From: Odontocerum albicorne | Taxonomy: Eukaryota > Arthropoda > Insecta > Trichoptera > Odontoceridae | DNA length: 64,000 nt | Direction: 5' to 3' | Assembly: GCA_949825065.1 (NCBI GenBank) | Contig: OX463856.1 | Span: 2,566,369-2,630,368 of the forward strand | Shown: positions 55,066-64,000 of the stretch, one piece after another | Layout: every line of letters begins with the position of its first letter | How positions within the stretch are numbered: position 1 is the stretch's first letter | Program-made: the position numbers and the translations under genes | The notes under the pieces: generated by a model | The model's database searches: none | The model's input: only the letters and a program-made list of their open reading frames with translations | Told to the model about the DNA's origin: nothing

Positions 55066-56145
55066 CTGATATAGGAACAGTGTTATTATTTATTTTAATT
55101 TTAAATTGCCGGTTTATACATACATGTATAAATTATTAATTATTTGCATTTATGTATCTTCAACTACCGGTTAATAAAAACAAATGAGTAATTTTTTGTG
55201 TGTATATATTTTGAATAACCGTTTAATATACATAATTGAGAAAGTTGGACTCTTTCGATGGAAAACAAATACTATAAGAATATTTTTATTTCTCAAGATT
55301 ATGTATTTGCGGAAGTGCAAGATATATGTACTCGTAATAAATCTATCCACAGAAAAAAATTACTAATGTATCTTTTTTAAGACGAGTCAATCTTAGTGTT
55401 TATATATGTTATATGGTCAAAAACTTGATTTGAGATCAAATGTTTAGATGCTATAAATTCTAATAGTTGTGTTTTCCATCGTAAACAATGGTTCAGAGAA
55501 CTGAGCATGGAATGCACAAAATATAATGAAGATTTATGAAGTTGGTATGTGATGCTGGAAAAGAGTTTGCACAAATTTCGTGGAGAGCCAGATGTGTACA
55601 ATCATCAATAATTTATGAACTCGAGATTGAGCCGAGTCTCCCTTTGCTGTCAAAACATTATTTTATAATAATTTAGAGCACAGTTATTAATCTTAGTTCA
55701 TGTCTTTCTGTTGTTTATCATAAATTATTATAGCGCCTTTTATGACGAGCAATGCGCCCATACAAGGATGATTTGTACTAATACGTGAAAACCAAAAATT
55801 ATATTCTAAGAGTTAATAAAATCTATGGAATAAAATAAATACAAATTTAGACAATTAAAAGCTTCATCTCATTAAACTTTAACAATTGATCTATACTATA
55901 CGTGAAACAGATCTTAGAGGAACGAAAACAAATACCTTTCAACGGACTTAACAAAGATTTGGTATTTATTTAATTACAAACCTCATGTAAAGGACTACTA
56001 TAACGAAGAATACTTGATCTATAATTGCATCATCCAGACTACACTCGCAACTGTAATCCTTTATAATACTCATTATGTAAAAGTCACATCACTACGAAAT
56101 CATAAATGATTGATATATACATCTTGTTCCTTATCATTATTTATT
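55066..56145. other. No gene recognised
   Basis: A+T-rich spacer DNA. Two short open frames (55184-55366 plus, 55377-55601 minus) have no known domain. Confidence 0.35.
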
Positions 56146-56147
56146 TT

Positions 56148-56345
56148 ATAAATGACAAGAAATAAACTAGGCTTTTGCCTGTATCTCACTGAAGACATAT
56201 AGCTGAAAAAATAAATCAATATTTTTTTCCGATTTTGGATCTTGTAAAACCCCGTTGCACATTCTCAACCTGACAAACAGTGACACTCAATTACATATGT
56301 ATACATCACGCAAAATCAAACTCCTCACACTTCATCACTTCAGAC
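56148..56345 (-). mobile_element. LINE-1fam 3' UTR fragment, internally deleted
   Basis: aaatgacaagaaataaacta joins directly to ggcttttgcctgtatctcac, skipping the block between. It continues to aaccccgttgcacattctca and cagtgacactcaattacata. Confidence 0.7.
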
Positions 56346-56369
56346 AGACCAAAACATTCATCCTACAAT

Positions 56370-56424
56370 TTATTTATTATTACACATGACAAGAAATATG
56401 CATAATTTGTGAAAAAACAACAGG
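56370..56424 (-). mobile_element. LINE-1fam extreme 3' end, abutting the right arm
   Basis: ttattacacatgacaagaaa, then tatgcataatttgtgaaaaa and acaacagg, stopping exactly at the first base of the right arm. It is the complement of the part missing from copy C at 48400. Confidence 0.8.
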
Positions 56425-57046
56425 TTCAGTAGTGGTCGTGAGTCGGTCGAGAATGACGAACGTAGTGGCAGGCCGTCGACGTCCTAAACCGATGAAAACA
56501 TCGATAAAATCAAAGAAATGTTGGCTGAAAACCGCAAATTGACCATCAAAGAGCTGGCAGAGAAATTACGGATCTTATGGACTTATGGATCCGCTCAAGA
56601 CATTTTAGTTAGTGATTTGGGCCACCGACGTGTCGTTGCAAAACTGGTGCCGAAAAACCTCAATTTCATGCAAAAAAAGGACCGCGTTGAAATCGCGAAA
56701 GACATGATTTCCGTGAGTTTTTGACCAAAAACAACACGAATACTATCCAGCAGCCTTCAAATTCACCTGATCTGGCTCCCTGCGACTTTTTACCGTTCAA
56801 CCGACTTAAAAAACCGCTTCGCGGAACGCATTACAGCACCCGAGAGGATGTCATGAAAAAATCGAAGACGGCTCTGATGGACATACCGAAAATTGAGTAC
56901 CAGCGGTGTTTCGAGGATTGGATCGAGCGCTGGCGTAATTGCGTTGCAGTCGATGCGGAGTACTTTGAAGGGGGCCATATCGATTTTGATGAATAAACTT
57001 GTATTTTTTATTTTATCAATAAAGTCCTAAAACTTTTTGATCAATG
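56425..57046 (+). mobile_element. Truncated deleted mariner in right arm
   Basis: Same coding remains as 49748-50668, with few changes (VAKLVPKN instead of VVKLVPKN), and the same internal junction KDMISVSF / LTKNNTN. The right TIR ends at 57046 with TA at 57047-57048. The left TIR and N-terminus are missing because the arm begins within it. Confidence 0.88.
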
Positions 57047-57139
57047 TAGTATATGCATAATACTACACCTAAATGTATTTATTTTAAAATATTTTTAATC
57101 TGTGAATAACAGTGTGTTTGAGTCCTTAGGTAAAGAGCC

Positions 57140-57755
57140 CTTAACCCTTCCTTCCCTGTGATGTGTAACCAGTACACATTGCTTCTAAACACTTTAATAT
57201 CTCTATAAATATAATAAATACTGGGTTCAGATTTTAGGTATTCCTCCGTGATACATTTACGCATTGAATGAAAAAAATAATATTAATATTAATTAGCACT
57301 TATCGGCCACATCAGAGATATTTTGTGAAAATCGGGAATAAATTCACCAATACAATCAAACGTGTGCCAGTGTGTGACGTAGGTATATTCATTCTAAAAA
57401 ACCGCTATGATTGAGGAAGCGACGCTATTCACGTCTCACTCTCACTCTTCTTCGGTATATGGGAATGTAAACTATAGAATCTCAGTTCGCTCGCTTCTTT
57501 CGCTCAGTAACCAGCGGGCTTTCGTTCGAGGTAGTCGCTTCGCCCATTTTGTGAACGTCATCCAATGTTTTTTTTTTCATGTTTTCATAATTAAATTTCA
57601 ATTATTATCTCTTTTGACTTCAAATTTAATTAATTTAAGCGATTGGCTATGAATATTTTTATTTTTCCGATTTTAAATCGCTCATTTTTACATGTGTATT
57701 GAATACACAGCACCAGAACGGGTGGATTTTTTTAGGACAGGAAGGGGAAGGCTAA
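57140..57755. mobile_element. TTAA piggyBac-like MITE in right arm
   Basis: TTAA at 57140-57143, then cccttccttccctgtgatg. The far end is ggacaggaaggggaagg followed by ctaa, a decayed target site. Confidence 0.78.
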
Positions 57756-58081
57756 AGAGAGTTGGTTTTCTAAACAGTGCTATATAAAATATCCATTTAT
57801 TATTATTTTTATAGACAACGATTCCTTTACGGTCAATTTCAACGATAAACAATTATAAAAAATCATAATTTAAGCGAGAGGGGCTACAAAACTACACGAT
57901 GGTATAGTAAAATTTATAAATTTAAAAACATTTATAATTTATACAATGTGTTATAAAAAAACAAGAACATACACACAATATGACGCCATGTAGTATTAAA
58001 AAAATGTAGTATTAAAAATATGTACGCCATGTAGTAGTAAAAATATTAAAAAAAACAAGAACACAATTATTAAAGTTACAC

Positions 58082-58300
58082 AGTACCCGGCGGTAAGTAA
58101 TACACACCGGGCTTAAGTAAGAGACTGTCGGCGTGTAACTGTGTAACTTCGGCTTGCTAGAGCGTCGCCTCTGTCGCTTGACAACGACTGACAAATCGCG
58201 ACCGAACACTTGTATTAATTACGGAGACGATGCTCTACAAAGCCGATTATGGCCGACCGTCTCTTTTAAGCCCGATGTGTATTACTTATCGCCGGGTACT
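58082..58300. mobile_element. Palindromic MITE in right arm
   Basis: Mirror copy of 48494-48712, with the same agtacccggcggtaagtaat terminal repeats. Confidence 0.75.
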
Positions 58301-58544
58301 TGTATATTGATTGTTATTAAGGAATTAAGCTCAAAAGGCTGTATTACTTTAGTGGATTTTAATGGACTTATAATTAGCTAAGGTCTGATTACAACCTTTA
58401 ACAATGTGAGGTCCTAAAAAGTCCTAAAAATACTAATTGCGTTGACATATTTCGACATCACTAAGGCTCATATAAATACTGCTCGTCTTGTTAATGACTG
58501 ACTGGACAAACGAACAAATTTTACATTTTTTCAGTTTGTTTAAT

Positions 58545-58865
58545 TTATTTATTATATCTCAAGAAATTTTATAAAAACATTTTTTTTAAACAACAGGTTA
58601 TTTAAAGTGGATACACACTTTTATGGCTCCGGGTTTGTTGTGTTTCATTTGTCGATTTCCTAGTAAACTAGGATTATACCCATATCTTACCGAGGACATA
58701 TAACGAAAAAAAATTGTTGATATTTTTTCCGATTGTTGATTAAGTATACAATATCATGTATCAAATCATTATCAACTTGGTAAAAAGTGATACCCAATTA
58801 CATGTTTGTATCAAGCGAATCAAATCCCGCATACTTTATCATTCCAGACAGTACAAGAATGCTAG
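58545..58865 (-). mobile_element. LINE-1fam 3' UTR, diverged copy
   Basis: aaacaacaggttatttaaag, ctccgggtttgttgtgtttc, cctagtaaactaggattata and catatcttaccgaggacata follow the family order with many substitutions. Confidence 0.65.
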
Positions 58866-58889
58866 AGGTTTAATCCTTTTGAAGATGAA

Positions 58890-59106
58890 GATTTATCAAT
58901 TAACAGCTGTTTGATGTGACCGTTGACCAATCAATGTGGATAGGATAGATCAATTGACTAATATGGATGCCGAACTGATCTAATGAATATGACTAAGATT
59001 TATTAATAAACAGCTGTTTGATGTGACCGTTGACCAATCAATGCGGATAAGATAGATCGATTGGCTAATATGGATGCCGAACTGATCTAATGAATATGAC
59101 TAAGAT
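58890..59106. repeat. Two-copy tandem repeat, 107-bp unit
   Basis: aacagctgtttgatgtgacc recurs at 58902 and 59009. The match continues through gatgccgaactgatctaatg and atatgactaagat, with about four substitutions over the unit. Confidence 0.9.
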
Positions 59107-59149
59107 ATCGCGTTACAGAGTCTGAATAATCAATAACATGGATAAGTTA

Positions 59150-59640
59150 TTTGTTTATGTAACACTTTTATTGCAAATACAATCTGGCGGGCTTATTGCC
59201 AGGCGGCAATCTCTTCCAGCCAACCACGCAAAAGTAAATGAAGGAAGTTACGTGGTCACATAAATCATTCAAATGGCTATCCATCCCCACGAAATCCATA
59301 AACATATAAGTGAGCACATGCCCACGAGCCCCACAAACACGGACAGTCACTCGAACATTATTTTTCATATAAAGGGAGATATCATCAATCAAAAGGAAAG
59401 GAAAGGTTGGTGGAGAGGAAAGGAAAAGAAAAATTAGGAATGAAACACGTTATTTTACTGAGTAGAAATTAAGAGGTTTTTCAGTCGTTTCTTAAAGCAT
59501 GCCAAGGACGGAGCGAGTCTTATATTGGTTTGTAACTAATTCTAGAGTCTCACTGCATGGACAGTAAAGGACAACGTAAAGAAAGAGGAGCGGTGAACTG
59601 GAAAGGCCAATAAACAATCTCTGTTTGAGCGTAGCGCTAA
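59150..59640 (-). mobile_element. LINE-2fam 3' end, close relative of 4170-4690
   Basis: Tail (aatctggcgggcttattgcc, aggcggcaatctcttccagc), UTR and ORF C-terminus are in the same order and spacing as at 4170. The C-terminal frame reads FTVHAVRL, then has stops in place of W and Q, then LQTNIRLAPSLACFKKRLKN. It is a dead copy. Confidence 0.8.
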
Positions 59641-61275
59641 TCCATGATTGGAAAGACGCTAAAAAATAAGTTATTCATGTTAAAAAGTTTATTATAAAAA
59701 TAACAAGGAATAACTGTATTTAGCCATTTAAATAAAATATACATTTTTGTTGCATCAACGGAATAATATTCAAACATAAAATATTTGCAAATATGATAAA
59801 ACCCATAACGAGCTGTGTGTCTATCCGGCGACAAACAAGAGTGCAGCGTGCACAGTGGGTTGAACGCGTTGTTAAGTTTAATTTATTACCAGTTTTATAT
59901 AGGCGAAAATCTAATTTACACTCGCAGTGCGAATGTATAATATTACATCGCACCGCCTCTGGCGCCCGCACCAGAGGCGTACTCGAACCAAAATTATTAT
60001 TTGTTGTTTTTATATAATTTCTATTGTGATTAATTTTCGAATTATTATGTTAGATTTAATTTTTTATGAAAACTATTAAAGAAAATAAATATTTTTCGTT
60101 ACAAGAGCAATATGCATTGCACTCTGAGCTAATCTCGTAACGTATAAAGTTTGAAAAAAAAATTGCAAAATAATGTGGCACATGGACAATTTGTCGACAT
60201 TCTCTTGGACCAAATTTATCTTATTTCCCATGTGCGTTTCTAAAAGAAACAATTTCACTGTTGGTGTTAAAACTTAAGACGTTTTCTATTTCCATAATAC
60301 AAAATTTATGAAAATTTGCGATACGTTACGTTTTTATAAAAATATGAAAAAAATAGTCCAATCTGTGACAAAGGAAGAAGTAGGTAAACATGCAATGATC
60401 AAGTTTAAAACATAATATGGTGAAACTATTAAAGCAAAATAATTTGCTATTCCATGGCAATGCTCAATAAGATATGATCTGCAGGTTTTAGACGAAGTTT
60501 AGCGATCTAAAGGGTGCTTAAAATTGATGAGAGACTGAAGTTCATCCTTTAAAACCCGATCAAAACCATGCCAACCTTTCCCAGTGTCCGGATTGTTTTT
60601 GAGGTATTCTGATTATTATGAAGGGTTTACTAAACTCCATTGAAGAGTGCTTGCTTTAAACAGTGACATAAAAAAAAATTCATTTTAATTGAATATCTAA
60701 AGTTTCTATTTTCTATGCCTATCATCTTACTCTTTTTCCAGTCTTTGAAACTTCTGCAAATATGTGATTTAGCTTATTTTTATTTCATCTTATATTTTTA
60801 ATGTATTAAGAATGCTAAAGTTGTTTTTATTTTTAACAAGTTCTATAAAATAAGTTTGTTACTTTTCACACAGTTATCGGCAAGAATAGGCGTAGCTCTT
60901 GTTACGACTTTCGTGACCTATTTTGTAAGATGCTTTTTTGTAACTTTGTTTAAAATACTTTAATAATTTAGTTTGGCGTCAAGATTCTGCTAACATTCTT
61001 GATGAGCTTCATTACATTTCTCATTACACGTACAGAGTCTCATTTCCCTTCTTGTGCTAAAACATACATTGGAAGTTCGTCATGTGTTTTTTCGTCTGTT
61101 GATAGAATCCATATTAATACATTTTCAGACACATTTTTTGTAAACTTGTTTGGACGATCCTGAAAATTCCTTATAATGACTGTAGTTTGTCTTCAGATTC
61201 AAATGTCAAAATCTTTAAGATCTAACACTTCATTGCACATTGTGATGACGCAACTTCAGAATAACCATCATAAAT
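59641..61275. other. Mostly unique DNA; one perfect 9-bp stem
   Basis: cgcctctggcgcccgcacca followed by gaggcg (59954-59979) forms a G+C-rich hairpin inside A+T-rich DNA. No coding frame with a recognisable domain. The rest is featureless. Confidence 0.4.
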
Positions 61276-61279
61276 CAAT

Positions 61280-61615
61280 TTACTTATTTATTTTACACAT
61301 GACAAGAAATATACATAATTTGCGAAAAAACAACAGGTAATTTAATTTGGACATACACTATCAATAGATCTTGGTTTTTTGCCTATCATTTGTCGTGTCC
61401 CCAGCAAACTAGGATTTTATCTGTATCTCACTGAGGACACATAGCATGAAAAAATTATTCGATACTTCTTTCCGATTTTTTAATAAAAAATCCCTTTGCA
61501 CATTCTCATCAACCTGCCAAACAGTGACACTCAATTACATATTAATATATCACGCGAATCAAACCCCTCACACTTCATCATTCCAGACAGACCAAAACGT
61601 TCATCCCACAATGTA
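61280..61615 (-). mobile_element. LINE-1fam 3' UTR, long copy
   Basis: tacacatgacaagaaatata, gcgaaaaaacaacaggtaat, ccccagcaaactaggatttt, cattctcatcaacctgccaa and cacttcatcattccagacag run in family order. A LINE-2/SINE tail scrap (aacacttttattgcaaatac) follows at 61625-61646. Confidence 0.78.
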
Positions 61616-61739
61616 TTTATTTAACACTTTTATTGCAAATACAAAGTAAGGAAGTTGTTCTTTAGTTTTATTTTATATATTTATACATGACTAGAAATTT
61701 AATAAATATATCATTAATAAAAAAAGTAAGTTTTAAGCA

Positions 61740-62020
61740 ATATGACGAAAAGAGCTTTAAAATGGTTTCGACATGTGGAGAAAATGAATTATGAAATAAT
61801 GGCTAAGTGAACATACAAGTCAAAAGTGCAAGGTATGCCTGGAAAAGGAAAACTGAGGAAAACGTTACAAAATCCAACGGACTAGATTTTGAAAGAAGGT
61901 AACGTGAAAAGTGTGAATAATGGAAGATTGTGTGGAAGAGGCTAAATTTGTTTGTTTAGATAGAAAAGTTTAGAGATTTGTTGTCTGCCTACCCTGCTAA
62001 GGACATGGCATGATGATATG
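61740..62020 (+). pseudogene. LINE-4 C-terminal remnant
   Basis: The plus strand reads TKRALKWFRHVEKMNYEIMA, then QGMPGKGKLRKTLQNPTD and stops, ending near ctgcctaccctgctaagg. Same region as 54170 and 37474. Confidence 0.6.
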
Positions 62021-62034
62021 TATTAATATATATG

Positions 62035-62360
62035 AAAAAAAACAATAGGTAATTTAAAGTTACACACAATTTATGTATCGTAGATCTGGGTTTACTGTCT
62101 TTCATTTGTCGGGTCCCCAGTAAACTAAGGCCTTGGCCACACAGGTAGGAGCCTCTCTTGGTGCCTAGAGCTGCGAGCTAGGTGACATATCCTAGCGAAC
62201 CAACGCACCCCATACTATCGCAAATGCCACACTGCACGCTTCGCGCCACGCTACGTGTTTATTATGTTCACCTAGTAGCTTAGCTCTAAGCACTAAGCGA
62301 GGTTCCTAGCTGTGTGGCCGAGGTCGAAGCATTTACCTGTATCTAACTGAGACGAATTGA
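62035..62360 (-). mobile_element. LINE-1fam 3' UTR split by a MITE
   Basis: The first part (62035-62125) runs aacaataggtaatttaaagt to ccccagtaaactaa. The second part resumes at about 62332 with catttacctgtatctaactg. The inserted sequence is the next entry. Confidence 0.7.
62127..62331. mobile_element. MITE with tggccacacag termini inserted in LINE-1fam
   Basis: Terminal repeats ccttggccacacaggtagga (then gcctc) and the complement of gaggttcctagctgtgtggc (then cgagg) match over about 25 bp. aag occurs on both sides and may be a 3-bp target duplication. Internal gctagg/cctagc motifs are repeated. About 205 bp, no coding. Confidence 0.75.
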
Positions 62361-63670
62361 ATAGAGTTAATGAGATTGTTGTTATTTTTATTAGCATGGT
62401 GATTACATTGCTAATATAATAAATACTTGACTAAATTGTCAAAAAAAGTGAATAAAATAATTCTTGTTATTTTTGACTGATAGGTAGGACGTGATAATTT
62501 TATAATTCAATAATTATTGTCCCCCGTTAACGAGGTGTGGACCGGAATAACAAAGGTTTTATTTATGCACTTAATTGATCGTATCTTCGCCAGCAGGTGC
62601 TTATTGCATATTTTGAATTGCAAAACTGTTATTCAATATTTTTGTGCAAACATACATGAAGCGATAATTCAATAGAAATTAATATTAACGGTATGCAATA
62701 TCGAAGCTTTTCATTTCAGTTTATTTTGATTCATTTCATTAATATTGTTGACATCAAATGTTTACTGAGTTCATTAATCAACTGAATTTGACTCGTTTTT
62801 TTTATTATCATATATGCACTTTTATTTCATCAATCATTATTTTTATCGAATTAGATGTAACATATCTCCTTCAAATATTCCTTAACCTCTAATCCTATTA
62901 TTATTGTTCAGAGATGTGACATTTTTTCTTTGATATAAATCATAAATTTAAATTACGTCAACACCATAAGTTGGTTGGTAGGAAGATGTTTTTGTGCGAC
63001 CGTTATGAGTAATGCAGAGTGCGTAATGTTCGTGGACATGACTTTAACATGGTTGTTGAGATTATGATACGGTTGAAATTACGTTTGTGATAGCTTTGGA
63101 TTAATTACGTGAATATTCGATTAGAATATGATACTGTCTGATAGAATGTCACTTTTTTGAAATTATTATAAAAAATTGACTCAATTATAAATGTTACCTC
63201 TTCCGTTAACTAAAAAATAATACTGTTTTTTATTTGACTCGATTATAAATGTCGTCTAACATGTCTAACTTACTTACTTTTAATTTTTCATTAAGTTATT
63301 ATAACATATCTAAATTAAATATCCAAAACTACTTAAATATTAAGTTCTACAGTAGTTTCCCACATATTATGATAAACTGTTCAATTTTCTTCAAATTGTG
63401 ATTGGCACAAATCATTCACTTAATAAGATGGAATGCTTACTTAACTAATAATAATAAGTGCGTGAATGCAAAATTTAAATGTCTTAGATGAGTGTTCTAA
63501 TATTTAGGGCAACACTATGAAATATTTGATTGGCAAATGAGATATGTCTGTTACAGAGCTTGCCTAATGAAGTAGTTATCTCAAATCACAAAATGGTGGT
63601 TTCTTTCTGTATTATAATGAGCGTGTGCTGCACGGTTCGTCTTTCATTTAAAATCATTTTATCTGTACTT
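62361..63670. other. No gene recognised
   Basis: A+T-rich DNA. Nothing coding or repetitive identified. Confidence 0.35.
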
Positions 63671-63671
63671 C

Positions 63672-64000
63672 TTCTTCTCCCTGGCTCCATCCCAACTCAC
63701 TGTCTGCGAAGACTGTCGGGGTCAGCCCTCCTCATCCTCTTGGTTGTACGCTCTTCTGTCCCCGACTACGTCCCCCAGGTCGTGCCTCTGCATCAGGTTA
63801 TCTTTCTGCACCACCCATGCATTCTTTGGTCTTCCTCTGGTTGTTATTCGAGGAAGATCCATGGAGATTGCCTGGTTTACAATGTGATTGGGTGCTCTGC
63901 GTCCAACGTGCCCACACCATCTCAATCGCCTCTCTTCCATTTAACTGTTGATGTCTGTAACACCTAGGCTTCCACGAAAGCTTGTACATTTACTATGGAT
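63672..64000 (-). pseudogene. LINE-A ORF C-terminal fragment, cut by window end
   Basis: The minus strand reads NGREAIEMVWARW / KMEERRLRWCGHVGRRAPNH in alternative frames, then MQRHDLGDVVGDRRAYN to near 63722. The 3' side is ggagccagggagaagaagaa. Same family as 41940-42320. It continues beyond the right edge. Confidence 0.7.

Larger units (their letters stand above)
56425..58362. repeat. Right arm of the 1,938-bp inverted repeat
   Basis: The reverse complement of 48432-50369, base for base in length. Its inner edge (56425) cuts through the mariner, so this copy lacks the mariner 5' end. It contains the mariner remnant (56425-57046), a TTAA MITE (57140-57755) and a palindromic MITE (58082-58300). 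Confidence 0.93.

Overview
This window reads as non-coding, transposon-packed DNA from an arthropod nuclear genome, most likely an insect. The base composition is strongly A+T rich (about two thirds by eye). No reading frame longer than about 180 codons looks like an intact gene, and there is no bacterial gene organisation. The one host gene piece I can support is a single 209-bp exon on the minus strand (28178-28386). It encodes part of an immunoglobulin-fold domain typical of the insect Beaten path (Beat) family and has good splice sites on both sides. The rest of the window may be intron of that gene or flanking intergenic DNA. The insect order cannot be fixed from what is here.

Most of the remainder is decayed mobile DNA. 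Recurrent families: (i) LINE-1fam, non-LTR 3' ends with a tail related to gaaaaaacaacagg, at 1946, 19440, 19877, 21340, 47945, 56150, 56376, 58545, 61280 and 62035; (ii) LINE-2fam, non-LTR 3' ends at 4170, 22505, 32785, 45767 and 59150, whose 3' tail is shared with a tRNA-headed SINE (SINE-1fam); (iii) LINE-A, an RTE-like family with a FADD reverse-transcriptase motif, at 3137, 18213, 41880 and 63675; (iv) LINE-4, another RTE-like family, at 17480, 26690, 35380, 36560, 54170, 54700 and 61740; (v) single pieces of other LINEs, including an RNase H piece at 47430 and a Jockey-like RT end at 45921.

DNA transposons include mariner-type elements (421, 13652, 49748, 51436, 56425), two Tc1/mariner-superfamily elements with a common transposase C-terminus (36933, 38291), a hAT element with a perfect 8-bp target duplication (30578), a five-copy TTAA-flanked piggyBac-like MITE family (9494, 10868, 34318, 49039, 57140), and several palindromic MITEs. 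Two 570-bp copies look like an LTR, leader and gag start (17637, 29543).

The most striking large structure is a pair of 1,938-bp, nearly identical inverted repeats (48432-50369 and 56425-58362) around a 6,055-bp spacer that holds an almost complete mariner. A LINE-1fam copy is split across the structure: its 5' part lies just outside the left arm and its missing 3' end lies, inverted, just inside the right arm. The simplest reading is that a duplicated arm landed in that LINE and recombination between the arms later flipped the spacer.

Minisatellites lie at 5581, 7935, 15668, 22085, 44640, 47119 and 58890. No CRISPR array, operon, rRNA or convincing functional tRNA gene was seen.
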